A stretch of 64,000 bases of DNA, from positions 1 through 64,000 of the forward strand of contig NZ_JBPKBH010000002.1 in NCBI RefSeq assembly GCF_051388915.1. Direction: 5' to 3'. The notes below the pieces were generated by a model. It was not told where the DNA came from and did not search any database. It saw only the letters and a list, made by a program, of their open reading frames with translations. Source of the stretch: Yinghuangia sp051388915. Its GTDB lineage: Bacteria > Actinomycetota > Actinomycetes > Streptomycetales > Streptomycetaceae. This document shows positions 34,505 through 42,363 of the stretch, piece after piece (the first letter of the stretch is position 1; each line of letters starts with the position of its first letter). A program made the translations under genes and the position numbers.

Positions 34505-34948
34505 CTACTTCTCGATGTGTTCGGCCAGCGAGACGATGATTCCTTCAGGTCCTCGGACGTATGCCATCCGCCACATGCCCTCGTACTCGCCGATGCCGCC
34601 CACCAGGCCGTAGCCGTTGGCCGCGGCGTGGTCGACCGCGGCTTGGAGGTCGTGCACCTCGAAGGCGATGTTGCGCAGGCCCAGTTCGTTCGCCGGCGCG
34701 GCAGGGGAACCCGGGAGGTGGTCCGGGCGCGTGAAGCTCGACAACTCCAGCGTTGTGCCTCCGCCGGGTGGCCGCAGCATGACGATCTCCGTGCGGGCGC
34801 CGGTCATGCCGATCACCGTGTCCAGGAACTCGCCTTCGACGGCCATCCTCGGATCGGCCTCCAGCCCGAGGCTCACGAAGAACGCCGTAGCGGCGTCGAG
34901 GTCGGCAACGGTGATGCCGACGTGGTCGAAGCGCTTGATGAATGCCAT
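34505..34948 (-). CDS. VOC (glyoxalase/dioxygenase-fold) protein
   Basis: A 147-residue protein of the vicinal-oxygen-chelate superfamily. Family features are FDHVGITVADLDAATAFFVSLGLE at the N-terminus (metal-ligand His), TEIVMLRPPGGGTTLELSSF with the mid-domain Glu, LGLRNIAFEVHDLQAAVDH, and GPEGIIVSLAEHI with the last Glu. Such proteins bind a metal and act as lyases, epimerases, dioxygenases or resistance proteins. ATG at 34948 begins at the first strand. It is followed closely by the YciI-like gene, so the two form a small operon. The substrate is unknown. Confidence 0.88.
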   Translation of the reverse strand: MAFIKRFDHVGITVADLDAATAFFVSLGLEADPRMAVEGEFLDTVIGMTGARTEIVMLRPPGGGTTLELSSFTRPDHLPGSPAAPANELGLRNIAFEVHDLQAAVDHAAANGYGLVGGIGEYEGMWRMAYVRGPEGIIVSLAEHIEK

Positions 34949-35118
34949 CGAATCCCTCTCGGGTGCCTGAAGAGACGCCGAGAAAGTAGCACCCCGAGTT
35001 CCGTGGAGGCCGGACATCCGGTCCTCCATCGCCACCATGCCTGCCGGCCGATCGGCCACATCCACCGCGTCGTGGTCAGCGGCCGTCGCCGTGTGTCCCG
35101 GCGGGGCGGACCCGCCGT

Positions 35119-35754
35119 TCAGGCGGACGCCACCATGACGGGGAGGATCTGGCGGACGTTGGTGGCGAGGGCGGTGGGGGCCTCGGGGTCGCCGGTGAGG
35201 TGGCGTTGCAGGGCGTGCTGGAAGACGCCGTCGTACATCGCGTAGGCGGTGGTGGTGGAGAACGCCGGTTCGCGGCCTGACAGTTCCGCGTACTGGGTGA
35301 CGATGCGGGCGATCATGCGCTCCAGGCTCTGGTCGATGTCGCGGACGTCGTCGCGGAAGGACGCCTCGAACAGGCTCTGGTTGCGCAGGTCGTACCAGAG
35401 GCGGTGGAGGGTGGCGTCGTCGCGCAGGGTGCCGGCCATGGCCTCGCCGAAGCCGCGTGCCAGCTCGTCGGGGGTCTCGGCGGTCGCGACGACGTCGTCG
35501 TACCGCTTCACGCACTCGATCTTGTACTGCCGGACGCAGTGTGTGATCAGGTCGACCTTGTCGCGGAAGTAGTAGTGCAGGACGCCGTGCGAGAACTCGG
35601 AGTTCTGTGCGATGTCGCGCAGGCTCGTGCGCGCGTAACCCAGTTCGGCCAGCGTGCGCAGCGCCGACTCCGCGAGCTGGCGTCGCCGGGCCTCGAACTT
35701 GTCGACCTGGCGGCGGGAGATCCTGTCCCGGCCCTGGTCCGAAACCTGGGTCAT
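35119..35754 (-). CDS. TetR/AcrR-family repressor
   Basis: A 211-residue repressor with the HTH at residues about 22-70 (ARRRQLAESALRTLAELGYA, SLRDIAQNSEFSHGVLHYYF) and a helical sensor domain. ATG at 35754 is the first plausible start. It is divergent from an acyl-CoA ligase gene (236 bases between starts), and two good palindromes lie in that region (35867-35905). It therefore likely represses the ligase and perhaps itself; by analogy with fatty-acid regulators the inducer may be the acyl-CoA product, which is inference. Confidence 0.9.
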   Translation of the reverse strand: MTQVSDQGRDRISRRQVDKFEARRRQLAESALRTLAELGYARTSLRDIAQNSEFSHGVLHYYFRDKVDLITHCVRQYKIECVKRYDDVVATAETPDELARGFGEAMAGTLRDDATLHRLWYDLRNQSLFEASFRDDVRDIDQSLERMIARIVTQYAELSGREPAFSTTTAYAMYDGVFQHALQRHLTGDPEAPTALATNVRQILPVMVASA

Positions 35755-35866
35755 AGTGCGTCTTCCGTCGGCCGCTCCGCGGCTTCGGGCCGCGAGTCGT
35801 GGCTTTGCAGCTTAGCGCGGGGGATTCGGCGGCCACGAGGGGCTTTGGTGGGCGCCCGGAAGGTCC

Positions 35867-35905
35867 TTGACAGTTGTCAAAAGATGTCTTGACGAGTGTC
35901 AAGAC
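35867..35905. promoter_or_regulatory. Pair of TTGAC-GTCAA palindromes (TetR operator)
   Basis: TTGACAGTTGTCAA (35867-35880) and GTCTTGACGAGTGTCAAGAC (35886-35905, perfect 8-bp arms around GAGT) share the half-site TTGAC/GTCAA. Their centres are 22 bases apart, about two helical turns. They lie 85-123 bases before the ligase start, between it and the divergent TetR gene, and fit dimers of that TetR protein. Confidence 0.7.
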
Positions 35906-35989
35906 TTCATTAGGCTGTGCCCCACGTCACACACCCACGACACACGCCGCGTCCACCCTCCGCCCCTCGCCACACCCCACAGGAACGCC

Positions 35990-37570
35990 ATGCGGCTCTG
36001 CGACTACCTCGACAAGGGTGCCTCCCTCGGCGCCGACGCCCCCTGCCTGACCATGGACGGGACGACGCTGACCTACGGCGAAGTGCGGACGCTGTCGTCA
36101 CGCATCGCCGACGCGCTTGCCCGCTCCGGGGTCCGCCCCGGGGACAAGGTGGCGGTCCTGTCCGCGAACGACTCGACGGCGTTCGCATGCGTGTTCGGGA
36201 TCTCCCGCGCGGGCGCGGTCTGGTGCCCGGTGAACCCGCGCGCCGCGGCGGCGGAGAACCGCGAACTCCTGGACCTGCTGGACTGCGTGTGCCTGATCTT
36301 CCAGCCGTCGTTCGGGGCCCTGGCCGAAGGCATAAGGGCGGACCTCCCGAAACTGCGCACGCTCGTCAGCCTGGATGTGGGCGGCGGTTCCGACGTCGTT
36401 CCCGCGGGTGCCGTCCCGTTCAGCACATGGCTCCACAACGACAAGGACAGCGACAAGGACAGCGACGGTGACAGCGTCGCCGCAGCGCGCGAGGCCGTCC
36501 CTCCCGACGACATCGTCATGATCGCCGGGACCGGCGGCACCACCGGAAAGCCCAAGGGCGCCATGCTCAGCGGGCGCAACATCGAGACGATGTCGGCGCT
36601 CACGCTGATGAGCTGCCCGTTCCCGCCGCGCCCGGTCTACCTCGCGCTCGCGCCGCTGACGCACGCCGCGGGCACCCTGTGCTTCCCGGTCCTCAGCCTC
36701 GGCGGCGAGATCGTCGTCATGCCGCGCCCCGACCTCGGCGAATTCCTCGCGCTGGTCGAACACCACGGCGTCACCCACACGTTCCTGCCGCCGACCCTCA
36801 TCTACGCACTGCTCGCCCACCCCGCGCTGCACGACGCCGACACGTCCTCGCTCCGCTGCCTCTGGTACGGCGCCGCCCCGATGGCGCCCGCCCGGCTCGC
36901 CGAGGCCATCGGACGCCTCGGACCCGTGCTCGGGCAGCTCTTCGGGCAGACCGAGGCCCCGATGACGATCTCCACGATGGCCCCCGCGGACCACGTCGGC
37001 CCGGACGGCACGCCCGTCCTCGAACGCCTCGGCTCCGCGGGCCGCCCCACGCCGCTCGTCACCGTCGGGATCATGGATGCCGACGGAACCCTGCTGCCGC
37101 CGGGGAAGTGCGGCGAGATCGTGGTCCGCGGCTCGCTGGTCACGCCCGGCTACTACCGCGACCCCGGCGCGACCGCCGACGTCTCGCGGCACGGCTGGCA
37201 CCACACCGGCGACGCCGGCTACCTCGACGAAGCCGGATACCTGTTCGTCGTGGACCGCCTCAAGGACATGATCATCAGCGGCGGATTCAACGTGTACTCG
37301 GCGGAGGTGGAGAAGGCACTCCTGGACCACATGGACGTACGCGACTGCGCCGTCGTCGGACTCCCCGACGACACCTGGGGCGAACGCGTCGCCGCGGTCG
37401 TCCAACTGCATCCCGGCCGCGCCGTGGAACCCGAGGCCCTGCAAGCCTTCGTGCGCGAACGCCTCGGCGGCGTCAGGACGCCCAAGCAGGTGGAGGTCTG
37501 GCCGGACCTGCCGCGCTCGACGGTCGGCAAGGTCCTCAAGCCGGACATCAGGCAGCGCCTGCTCTCCTGA
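35990..37570 (+). CDS. AMP-dependent acyl-CoA synthetase/ligase
   Basis: A 526-residue adenylate-forming enzyme that activates a carboxylic acid with ATP and transfers it to CoA. Motifs: the phosphate loop GTGGTTGKPKGAM (near 180), YGAAPMAP, LFGQTEAPM, the hinge region YLFVVDRLKDMIISGGFNVY, and the C-terminal catalytic Lys in TVGKVLKPD. The length is typical. ATG at 35990 follows AGGAA. The loop before the phosphate motif carries a repetitive acidic insert (DKDSDKDSDGDS, 36442-36477) encoded by a 12-base repeat. The divergent TetR gene and its palindromes indicate substrate-controlled expression. The acid (fatty, aromatic or other) cannot be told from sequence. Confidence 0.9.
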   Translation: MRLCDYLDKGASLGADAPCLTMDGTTLTYGEVRTLSSRIADALARSGVRPGDKVAVLSANDSTAFACVFGISRAGAVWCPVNPRAAAAENRELLDLLDCVCLIFQPSFGALAEGIRADLPKLRTLVSLDVGGGSDVVPAGAVPFSTWLHNDKDSDKDSDGDSVAAAREAVPPDDIVMIAGTGGTTGKPKGAMLSGRNIETMSALTLMSCPFPPRPVYLALAPLTHAAGTLCFPVLSLGGEIVVMPRPDLGEFLALVEHHGVTHTFLPPTLIYALLAHPALHDADTSSLRCLWYGAAPMAPARLAEAIGRLGPVLGQLFGQTEAPMTISTMAPADHVGPDGTPVLERLGSAGRPTPLVTVGIMDADGTLLPPGKCGEIVVRGSLVTPGYYRDPGATADVSRHGWHHTGDAGYLDEAGYLFVVDRLKDMIISGGFNVYSAEVEKALLDHMDVRDCAVVGLPDDTWGERVAAVVQLHPGRAVEPEALQAFVRERLGGVRTPKQVEVWPDLPRSTVGKVLKPDIRQRLLS

Positions 37571-37609
37571 TCTGCGACCGGGGACTCCCGAACTCCCGTG
37601 TGCGCTGCC

Positions 37610-38161
37610 TCAGTCGGTGGGCTCGGCCGCGTCGTCCGTGCGGCGCGGCGAGGTCACCGGGTCCACGAACGGCACATCGGGCGCGAAGTGGGCGGCGGCC
37701 GCGGCGAAGCGCTTGACGTCCTCGTCCGGGCCGGTCCAGATGATCGCCGTGCCGGAGACGGGCATACCGACGGTGTCGTCGAGCAGTCGGTTGACGCCTC
37801 TGCCCAGCCCTCTCCGCTCGCGGTACTCCTGACTGGCCGCGACGCCGACCCAGTTGCCGGGCTTCGTCCGCCAGGATACGACGGCTTCGACATCGGACCA
37901 CGGGACGACCACATCCGCCGTGAACGAGGCCCCGAACGTCACCCCCGCCGAGTCCACGCGCAGCAACACCGGCGCTCGCCGCCGCGCGACCGTCACCAGC
38001 AGCGCGAACAGCGTGGGGAGCACCCACAGCGGGATGGCGACGCCCAAAGGCACCCCGGGAACGAACCCCGCCGCCACGAGGAGCAGACCGATCACGCTCA
38101 TCACGGTGTCGGAGGTCTGCCAGCCCTGACGCAGTTCGAACGGCGGATTCTCGTTGGTCAT
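37610..38161 (-). CDS. Membrane protein with PH-like domain
   Basis: A 183-residue protein with two hydrophobic segments near the N-terminus (TVMSVIGLLLVAAGFVPGVP; IPLWVLPTLFALLVTVA), followed by a PH-like cytoplasmic domain (LLRVDSAGVTFGASFTADVV, VPWSDVEAVVSW). The tail ends in an acidic DDAAEPTD. Proteins of this layout are common in actinobacteria and their job is unknown. ATG at 38161 precedes the hydrophobic part by about 20 residues. It is convergent with the acyl-CoA ligase gene, 39 bases apart. Confidence 0.7.
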   Translation of the reverse strand: MTNENPPFELRQGWQTSDTVMSVIGLLLVAAGFVPGVPLGVAIPLWVLPTLFALLVTVARRRAPVLLRVDSAGVTFGASFTADVVVPWSDVEAVVSWRTKPGNWVGVAASQEYRERRGLGRGVNRLLDDTVGMPVSGTAIIWTGPDEDVKRFAAAAAHFAPDVPFVDPVTSPRRTDDAAEPTD

Positions 38162-38278
38162 CCCGGCATGCTCCCAGGTCGGCCGGACGGTGGGTAGCCG
38201 CCCTTGCCAGGGTGAGGGCAGCGGCCGGGCGCGGAAAAGCGGGGGCGGCGGGAGGGCGCGGCGGGGCATGCTCGCGGC

Positions 38279-39250
38279 ATGACGCGGATCCCGGCCCCGA
38301 ATTCCACCGCGGCGTCGACACTTGGCCCGACTCCGACTCCGGCACCCGCTCCGACTCCGACTCCGGCACCCGCTCCGACTCCGGCACCCGCTCCGACTCC
38401 GGCACCCGCTCCGATGCCGACGCCGGCCCCGACCGACCACCCCCGCACCCTCGTCCTCGCGCCGCGCAGCACGGAGACGGACCGGTGGCTCGGGGCGGCC
38501 GCGTACCGCCGCGGGTTGCGGGTGGAGCGGTCGTACGACTGGGCGGTGCCCGCGGGTGTACGCGGCGGTGAGGCGTACGTCTACGCCGGGCCGCTGTTCG
38601 CGGACGCGGTGTCCCGCGACCTGCACGTCGGCCTCCTCGAACCGGCCGACGACTGGCTCGCCCGCCTGCCCCGCGCGCTGACCGGTCGCCGCGTCGAGGC
38701 GATGCCGCTCGCGCGGGCGCGGACCCTGCGCGGGCCGCGGTTCGTGAAGCCGCCCGCGGACAAGACTTTCCCCGCGCGCGTGTACGCGGACGGCTCCGAA
38801 CTGCCCGGCCACGCGGTCTCGGACCAGGACGCGCTCGTCCTGGTGTCCGAAGTCGTGTGCTTCCGCAGTGAGTTCCGGCTGTTCCTGCTGGACGGCCGGG
38901 TCCTCGCCGCGTCCCGCTACGCCGTCGACGGCGACCTCGCGGTGGCGCCGCTGGACGGGTGCGCGGAGCGCACCGACGCGGAGGCGTTCGCGGCCGAGGT
39001 CGCCGGGAGCGGGGTCGCGGGGCTGCCGAGCGCGGTGGTCGTGGACATCGGGCGGACGGACGCGGGGGAGTGGGCGGTGGTCGAGGCCAACGCGGCCTGG
39101 GCGTCCGGCGGCTACGCGTGCGACGACGACGGCGTGTTGGCGGTGGTGATGCGCGCGGGCGGACCGGCGGCGGAGGTGCGCGCGTCGGACCGGGCGTTCG
39201 TGCGCCCCGCACCGCAAATCGTACGAGGAATGGCCGAGGAATCCGGATAA
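38279..39250 (+). CDS. ATP-grasp domain protein with Thr-Pro repeat leader
   Basis: A 323-residue protein. Residues 15-52 are a Pro/Thr/Ala repeat (PTPAPAPT type) encoded by an 18-base tandem unit between about 38331 and 38425. The rest looks like an ATP-grasp domain of the DUF4343 type: RTLVLAPRSTETDRWLGAAA, PRFVKPPADKTFPARVY (nucleotide-binding Lys), VVCFRSEFRLFLLDGRV, SAVVVDIGRTDAGEWAVVEANAAWASG (metal-binding Glu/Asn). ATP-grasp enzymes join a carboxylate to an amine or thiol; substrates here are unknown. The leader is probably disordered. An alternative start after the repeat would not change the fold. Confidence 0.8.
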   Translation: MTRIPAPNSTAASTLGPTPTPAPAPTPTPAPAPTPAPAPTPAPAPMPTPAPTDHPRTLVLAPRSTETDRWLGAAAYRRGLRVERSYDWAVPAGVRGGEAYVYAGPLFADAVSRDLHVGLLEPADDWLARLPRALTGRRVEAMPLARARTLRGPRFVKPPADKTFPARVYADGSELPGHAVSDQDALVLVSEVVCFRSEFRLFLLDGRVLAASRYAVDGDLAVAPLDGCAERTDAEAFAAEVAGSGVAGLPSAVVVDIGRTDAGEWAVVEANAAWASGGYACDDDGVLAVVMRAGGPAAEVRASDRAFVRPAPQIVRGMAEESG

Positions 39251-39361
39251 ATGCCACGGCATCGAGGAGATTCCGCATGACTTGCGGCCATCCGGGTAGA
39301 CACGCGAACCATACCCGCGCCCGCATCCGGGCGTCGGTCCTTGCTGCATGGAGGTAAACGC

Positions 39362-39589
39362 ATGCTGATGGCGCATCCGGCGGTTCTGGCGGACCTGGTC
39401 GAGCAGTACGAGGCACTCAGCCTCCTGCACGCCGAGCAGGGCACTCCCGAGGCGAAGCGCCGCATGGAGGACGTCGCCTACACGCTGTGCGTCTCCACCG
39501 GAACCCGGGACGTCCACGCGGCGCTCATCGCCGCGAAGCTGCGCCTGGCGGGGGCGCGGCCGGAGGGCGACCCGCTCGTCGAGGCGTGA
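39362..39589 (+). CDS. DUF5133 domain protein
   Basis: A 75-residue protein of the DUF5133 family, small helical proteins of Streptomyces and relatives. Seen are MLMAHPAVLADLVEQYEAL at the start and EAKRRMEDVAYTLCVSTGTRDVHAA, with the conserved YTLCVSTGTR core. ATG at 39362 follows GGAGG. The family is often linked to developmental or two-component genes, but its role is unknown. It stands alone and converges on the molybdopterin oxidoreductase gene, with a large terminator in between. Confidence 0.88.
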   Translation: MLMAHPAVLADLVEQYEALSLLHAEQGTPEAKRRMEDVAYTLCVSTGTRDVHAALIAAKLRLAGARPEGDPLVEA

Positions 39590-39682
39590 CCGACCGCGCC
39601 GGACCGCTGCGTGACGGCCTCGTGACCGCTGCCTGAGCGGCCCGGCTCGTCACGCCGGTCGAGGCGGGGCGACGCGGGGCGA

Positions 39683-39737
39683 CGCGCGAATCCGCGGGCC
39701 GGACACGACGGCGGTGTCCGGCCCGCGGATTCGCGCG
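39683..39737. terminator. 24-bp perfect inverted repeat, bidirectional terminator
   Basis: The arms 39683-39706 and 39714-39737 are perfectly complementary (left arm begins CGCGCGAATCCGCGGGCC) around the 7-base loop GACGGCG. It stands between the converging DUF5133 and molybdopterin oxidoreductase genes and should end both transcripts. Confidence 0.85.
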
Positions 39738-39760
39738 TACGGCCTGGGCCTGCGTCCCGC

Positions 39761-39833
39761 AGCGCGCCCCGGCTCAGCGCGCCCCGGCTCAGCGCGCCCC
39801 GGTTCAGGGCGCCCCGTTCAGCGCGTCCCGGTC
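39761..39833. repeat. 15-bp tandem repeat, five copies
   Basis: The unit AGCGCGCCCCGGCTC is repeated at 39761, 39776 and 39791, and in decayed 14-base form at 39806 and 39820. The array ends at the stop codon of the molybdopterin oxidoreductase gene and lies between that gene and the 24-bp terminator hairpin. Confidence 0.85.
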
Positions 39834-42198
39834 AGACCACCGCGACCGGCAGCGGCGTCACCGTGACCGGGATGCCGTTGACCGCGGCGTTGCCCGAGAT
39901 GGCGTCGACGAACGCGCCGGGCGCCAGCACGTTCGAATTGACCCCGGCGTGCGCGCGGGCCGTCGCCATCCGGGTGCCGGGCTCGTCGTGGCCCCATCCG
40001 TGCGGCATCGAGACCACGCCCGGCATCATCTCGTCGGTGACCTGCACCGCGACCGTGATGCTGCCCTCGGGCGAGGAGACTTCGGCGTCCTGCCCGTCGG
40101 CGAGGCCGGCGCGCGCGGCGTCGTCCGGGCTGATCAGCAGCGTGCAGCGGTTGCTGCCGCCGACCAGCGCCGGGACGTTGTGCAGCCACGAGTTCTTCGA
40201 CCGCAGGTGGCGGCGGCTGACCAGCAGCAGCGACGCGGGGTCCGCGGCGCGCTCGACGTGCGCGCGCAGCCGGGGCAGGTCCGCCGTGATGTAGTCCGGA
40301 GCCAGCTCGACCTTCTCGAAGCCCGCGGCCGCCAGCACCTCGGCGATGCGCGGCTGCATCTCCCCGAGTTCGAGGCCGTTGGGGGCGTCCTTGAAGTCCT
40401 GGAGGGTGAGGCCGCCCTCCACGCGCCCGTAGCGGTCGCCCCACGGGCCCGTACGCACCGACAGGTCCGCGATGCGCTCCGGTCCGCCGCGCTGGTAGTG
40501 CGGAAGGACCTCCTCGGGGTCCAGGCCGCAGATGCGCACGAGCGTGGTGAACCACATGTCGTCGAGCGCGGCGATGTCGACCTCGTCGGCCTTCTGGCCG
40601 GCGAGGATCGCCGCCAGCTTCAGGACGATCTCCCACTCGGCCGGGCGGTCCGGGTCGGCGGGCAGCACCGGCTCCGACCACTTGCCCGCGCTGCCGACCG
40701 CGAAGTTCCACATCAGGTCGTCGAAGTGCGGCACCTGGAGCGGGCCCGGGCCGGGCAGGATGACGTGCGCGTGCCGCGTCGTCTCGTTGATCCAGTTGTC
40801 GATGCTGACCATGGCGTCCAGCTTCGGCAGCGCCTCGCGCAGCCGGGCCGCGCCCGGGGCGCTCACCGCCGGGTTGCCCGCGATCGTGACCAGGGCCCGG
40901 ATGCGGCCCTCGCCCTCGGTGTCGATCTCCTCCGCGAGGCACGACACGGGGACCTGGCCGAGGACCTCGGGGGCGCCGCGGACACGCGAGTGCCAGCGTC
41001 CGAACGGCGCGCCGTCGGCGGACTTGCTGTGCTGGGTCAGCGTCGCGACCGACCAGTTCATCGGCTTCGGGAACATCAGGCCGCCGGGCGTGTCGAAGTG
41101 CCCGGTGAGGATGTTGACGACGTCGACCAGCCAGCTCGCGAGGGTGCCGAACTCCTGGTTGCACAGGCCGATCCGGCCGTAGACGACGGCGGAGCGGGCG
41201 GCGGCGAGCTCGTGGGCGAGCTGCCGGATGCGCGCGGCGGGGACGCGCGTGGCGTCCTCGACGGACTCCGGCGTCCAGCCGAGCGCGAGCTCGCGGAGCG
41301 TGTCGACGCCGCCGAGGTGCGCGGCGACCGGGCCGGGGTCGACCAGGCCGTCCGCGAACAGCACGTGCACCACGGCCATCAGCAGCGCGGCGTCGGTGCC
41401 CGGGACGATCGGCAGCCACTCGTCGGCGGCGTCCGCGGTGCCGGTGCGGCGCGGGTCGACCACCACGACCTTGCCGCCGCCGCGCCGGATGCGCTTGATC
41501 TCGCCCATGATGTCCGGGCAGGCCAGCAGCGAGCCCTGCGACGCCTGCGGGTTCGCGCCCATGACCACGAACAGGTCCTCGGTGCGCCGCAGGTCGGGCA
41601 CCGGGATGGTCCACATACCGCCGTACATCAGCAGCGACGAGACGTTCTTGGGCCACTGGTCGACGGTGCCGGACGAGTAGATGTGGTGGATCCCGGCCAT
41701 GCCGACCAGAACGCCCGCGTACCGCGCGAGGGCCATGTTGTGCGCGAGCGGGTTGCCGAGGAAGGCGGTGAGCACCTGCGGGCCGTACGCGTCCAGGACC
41801 GGCCGCATGACGCGCTCGCACTCCGCGAACGCCTCGTCCCAGCTCACCTCGCGCCACGTGTCGCCGTCGCGCACGACGGGCGCGCGCAGCCGGTCGGGGT
41901 CCTCCTGGAGCGCGCCGAGCGTCGTGCCCTTGGGGCAGATGTGGCCCTTGCTCCACACGTCGTCGCGATTCGGCCGGATCTTGTGCACGCGGTTGTCGCG
42001 CACGTGGATCTCCAGGCCGCACATCGCCTCGCAGAGGTGGCAGGTGCGGCGGTGGACGGTGGTGGCGCCGTCGGCCGCGCCGGTCGTCGCCGCGCCGGTG
42101 TTCGCGCCGGGGGTCGCGCCGGGGGTCGCGCCGGATCCGGCGGTACTGGAGGCGGCCGCGTTCTCCGTGCCGCCGCTGTTCTGGTGTGCCGTGGTCAT
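39832..42198 (-). CDS. Molybdopterin oxidoreductase (formate dehydrogenase/nitrate reductase family)
   Basis: A 788-residue cytoplasmic enzyme of the DMSO-reductase superfamily with a [4Fe-4S] cluster and bis-MGD molybdenum cofactor. Residues 1-47 are Ala/Gly/Thr-rich filler. The cluster motif is C53-x2-C56-x3-C60-x27-C88 (CHLCEAMC...HICPKG). Further marks are LFVVMGANPQASQGS, VVVDPRRTGTADAADEWLPI, GRIGLCNQEFGTLASWLVD and NNSWLHN-type SKNSWLHNVP with the C-terminal MGD-binding domain (RSKNSWLHN...GVNSNVLAPG). There is no twin-arginine signal. Its electron acceptor is not encoded here. It lies 165 bases downstream of a fused indolepyruvate ferredoxin oxidoreductase on the same strand, so the two may share a redox pathway, for example oxidising a product of amino-acid breakdown. 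Confidence 0.88.
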   Translation of the reverse strand: MTTAHQNSGGTENAAASSTAGSGATPGATPGANTGAATTGAADGATTVHRRTCHLCEAMCGLEIHVRDNRVHKIRPNRDDVWSKGHICPKGTTLGALQEDPDRLRAPVVRDGDTWREVSWDEAFAECERVMRPVLDAYGPQVLTAFLGNPLAHNMALARYAGVLVGMAGIHHIYSSGTVDQWPKNVSSLLMYGGMWTIPVPDLRRTEDLFVVMGANPQASQGSLLACPDIMGEIKRIRRGGGKVVVVDPRRTGTADAADEWLPIVPGTDAALLMAVVHVLFADGLVDPGPVAAHLGGVDTLRELALGWTPESVEDATRVPAARIRQLAHELAAARSAVVYGRIGLCNQEFGTLASWLVDVVNILTGHFDTPGGLMFPKPMNWSVATLTQHSKSADGAPFGRWHSRVRGAPEVLGQVPVSCLAEEIDTEGEGRIRALVTIAGNPAVSAPGAARLREALPKLDAMVSIDNWINETTRHAHVILPGPGPLQVPHFDDLMWNFAVGSAGKWSEPVLPADPDRPAEWEIVLKLAAILAGQKADEVDIAALDDMWFTTLVRICGLDPEEVLPHYQRGGPERIADLSVRTGPWGDRYGRVEGGLTLQDFKDAPNGLELGEMQPRIAEVLAAAGFEKVELAPDYITADLPRLRAHVERAADPASLLLVSRRHLRSKNSWLHNVPALVGGSNRCTLLISPDDAARAGLADGQDAEVSSPEGSITVAVQVTDEMMPGVVSMPHGWGHDEPGTRMATARAHAGVNSNVLAPGAFVDAISGNAAVNGIPVTVTPLPVAVV

Positions 42199-42363
42199 CC
42201 GGACCGGCCTCCCTCGCTCCGCCGAAACGTGCGCGACTATCGCAGAGATCGCGTGCGAGAAGAAGGCCGACTACGGGTTTTCGTAGGACGTAATTTCGGA
42301 ATGGCGCACCGGAATGTTGACCGGCGGGCGGCGCCGGGCGGGTGCCTCGGCGCAGCCGCGCGG

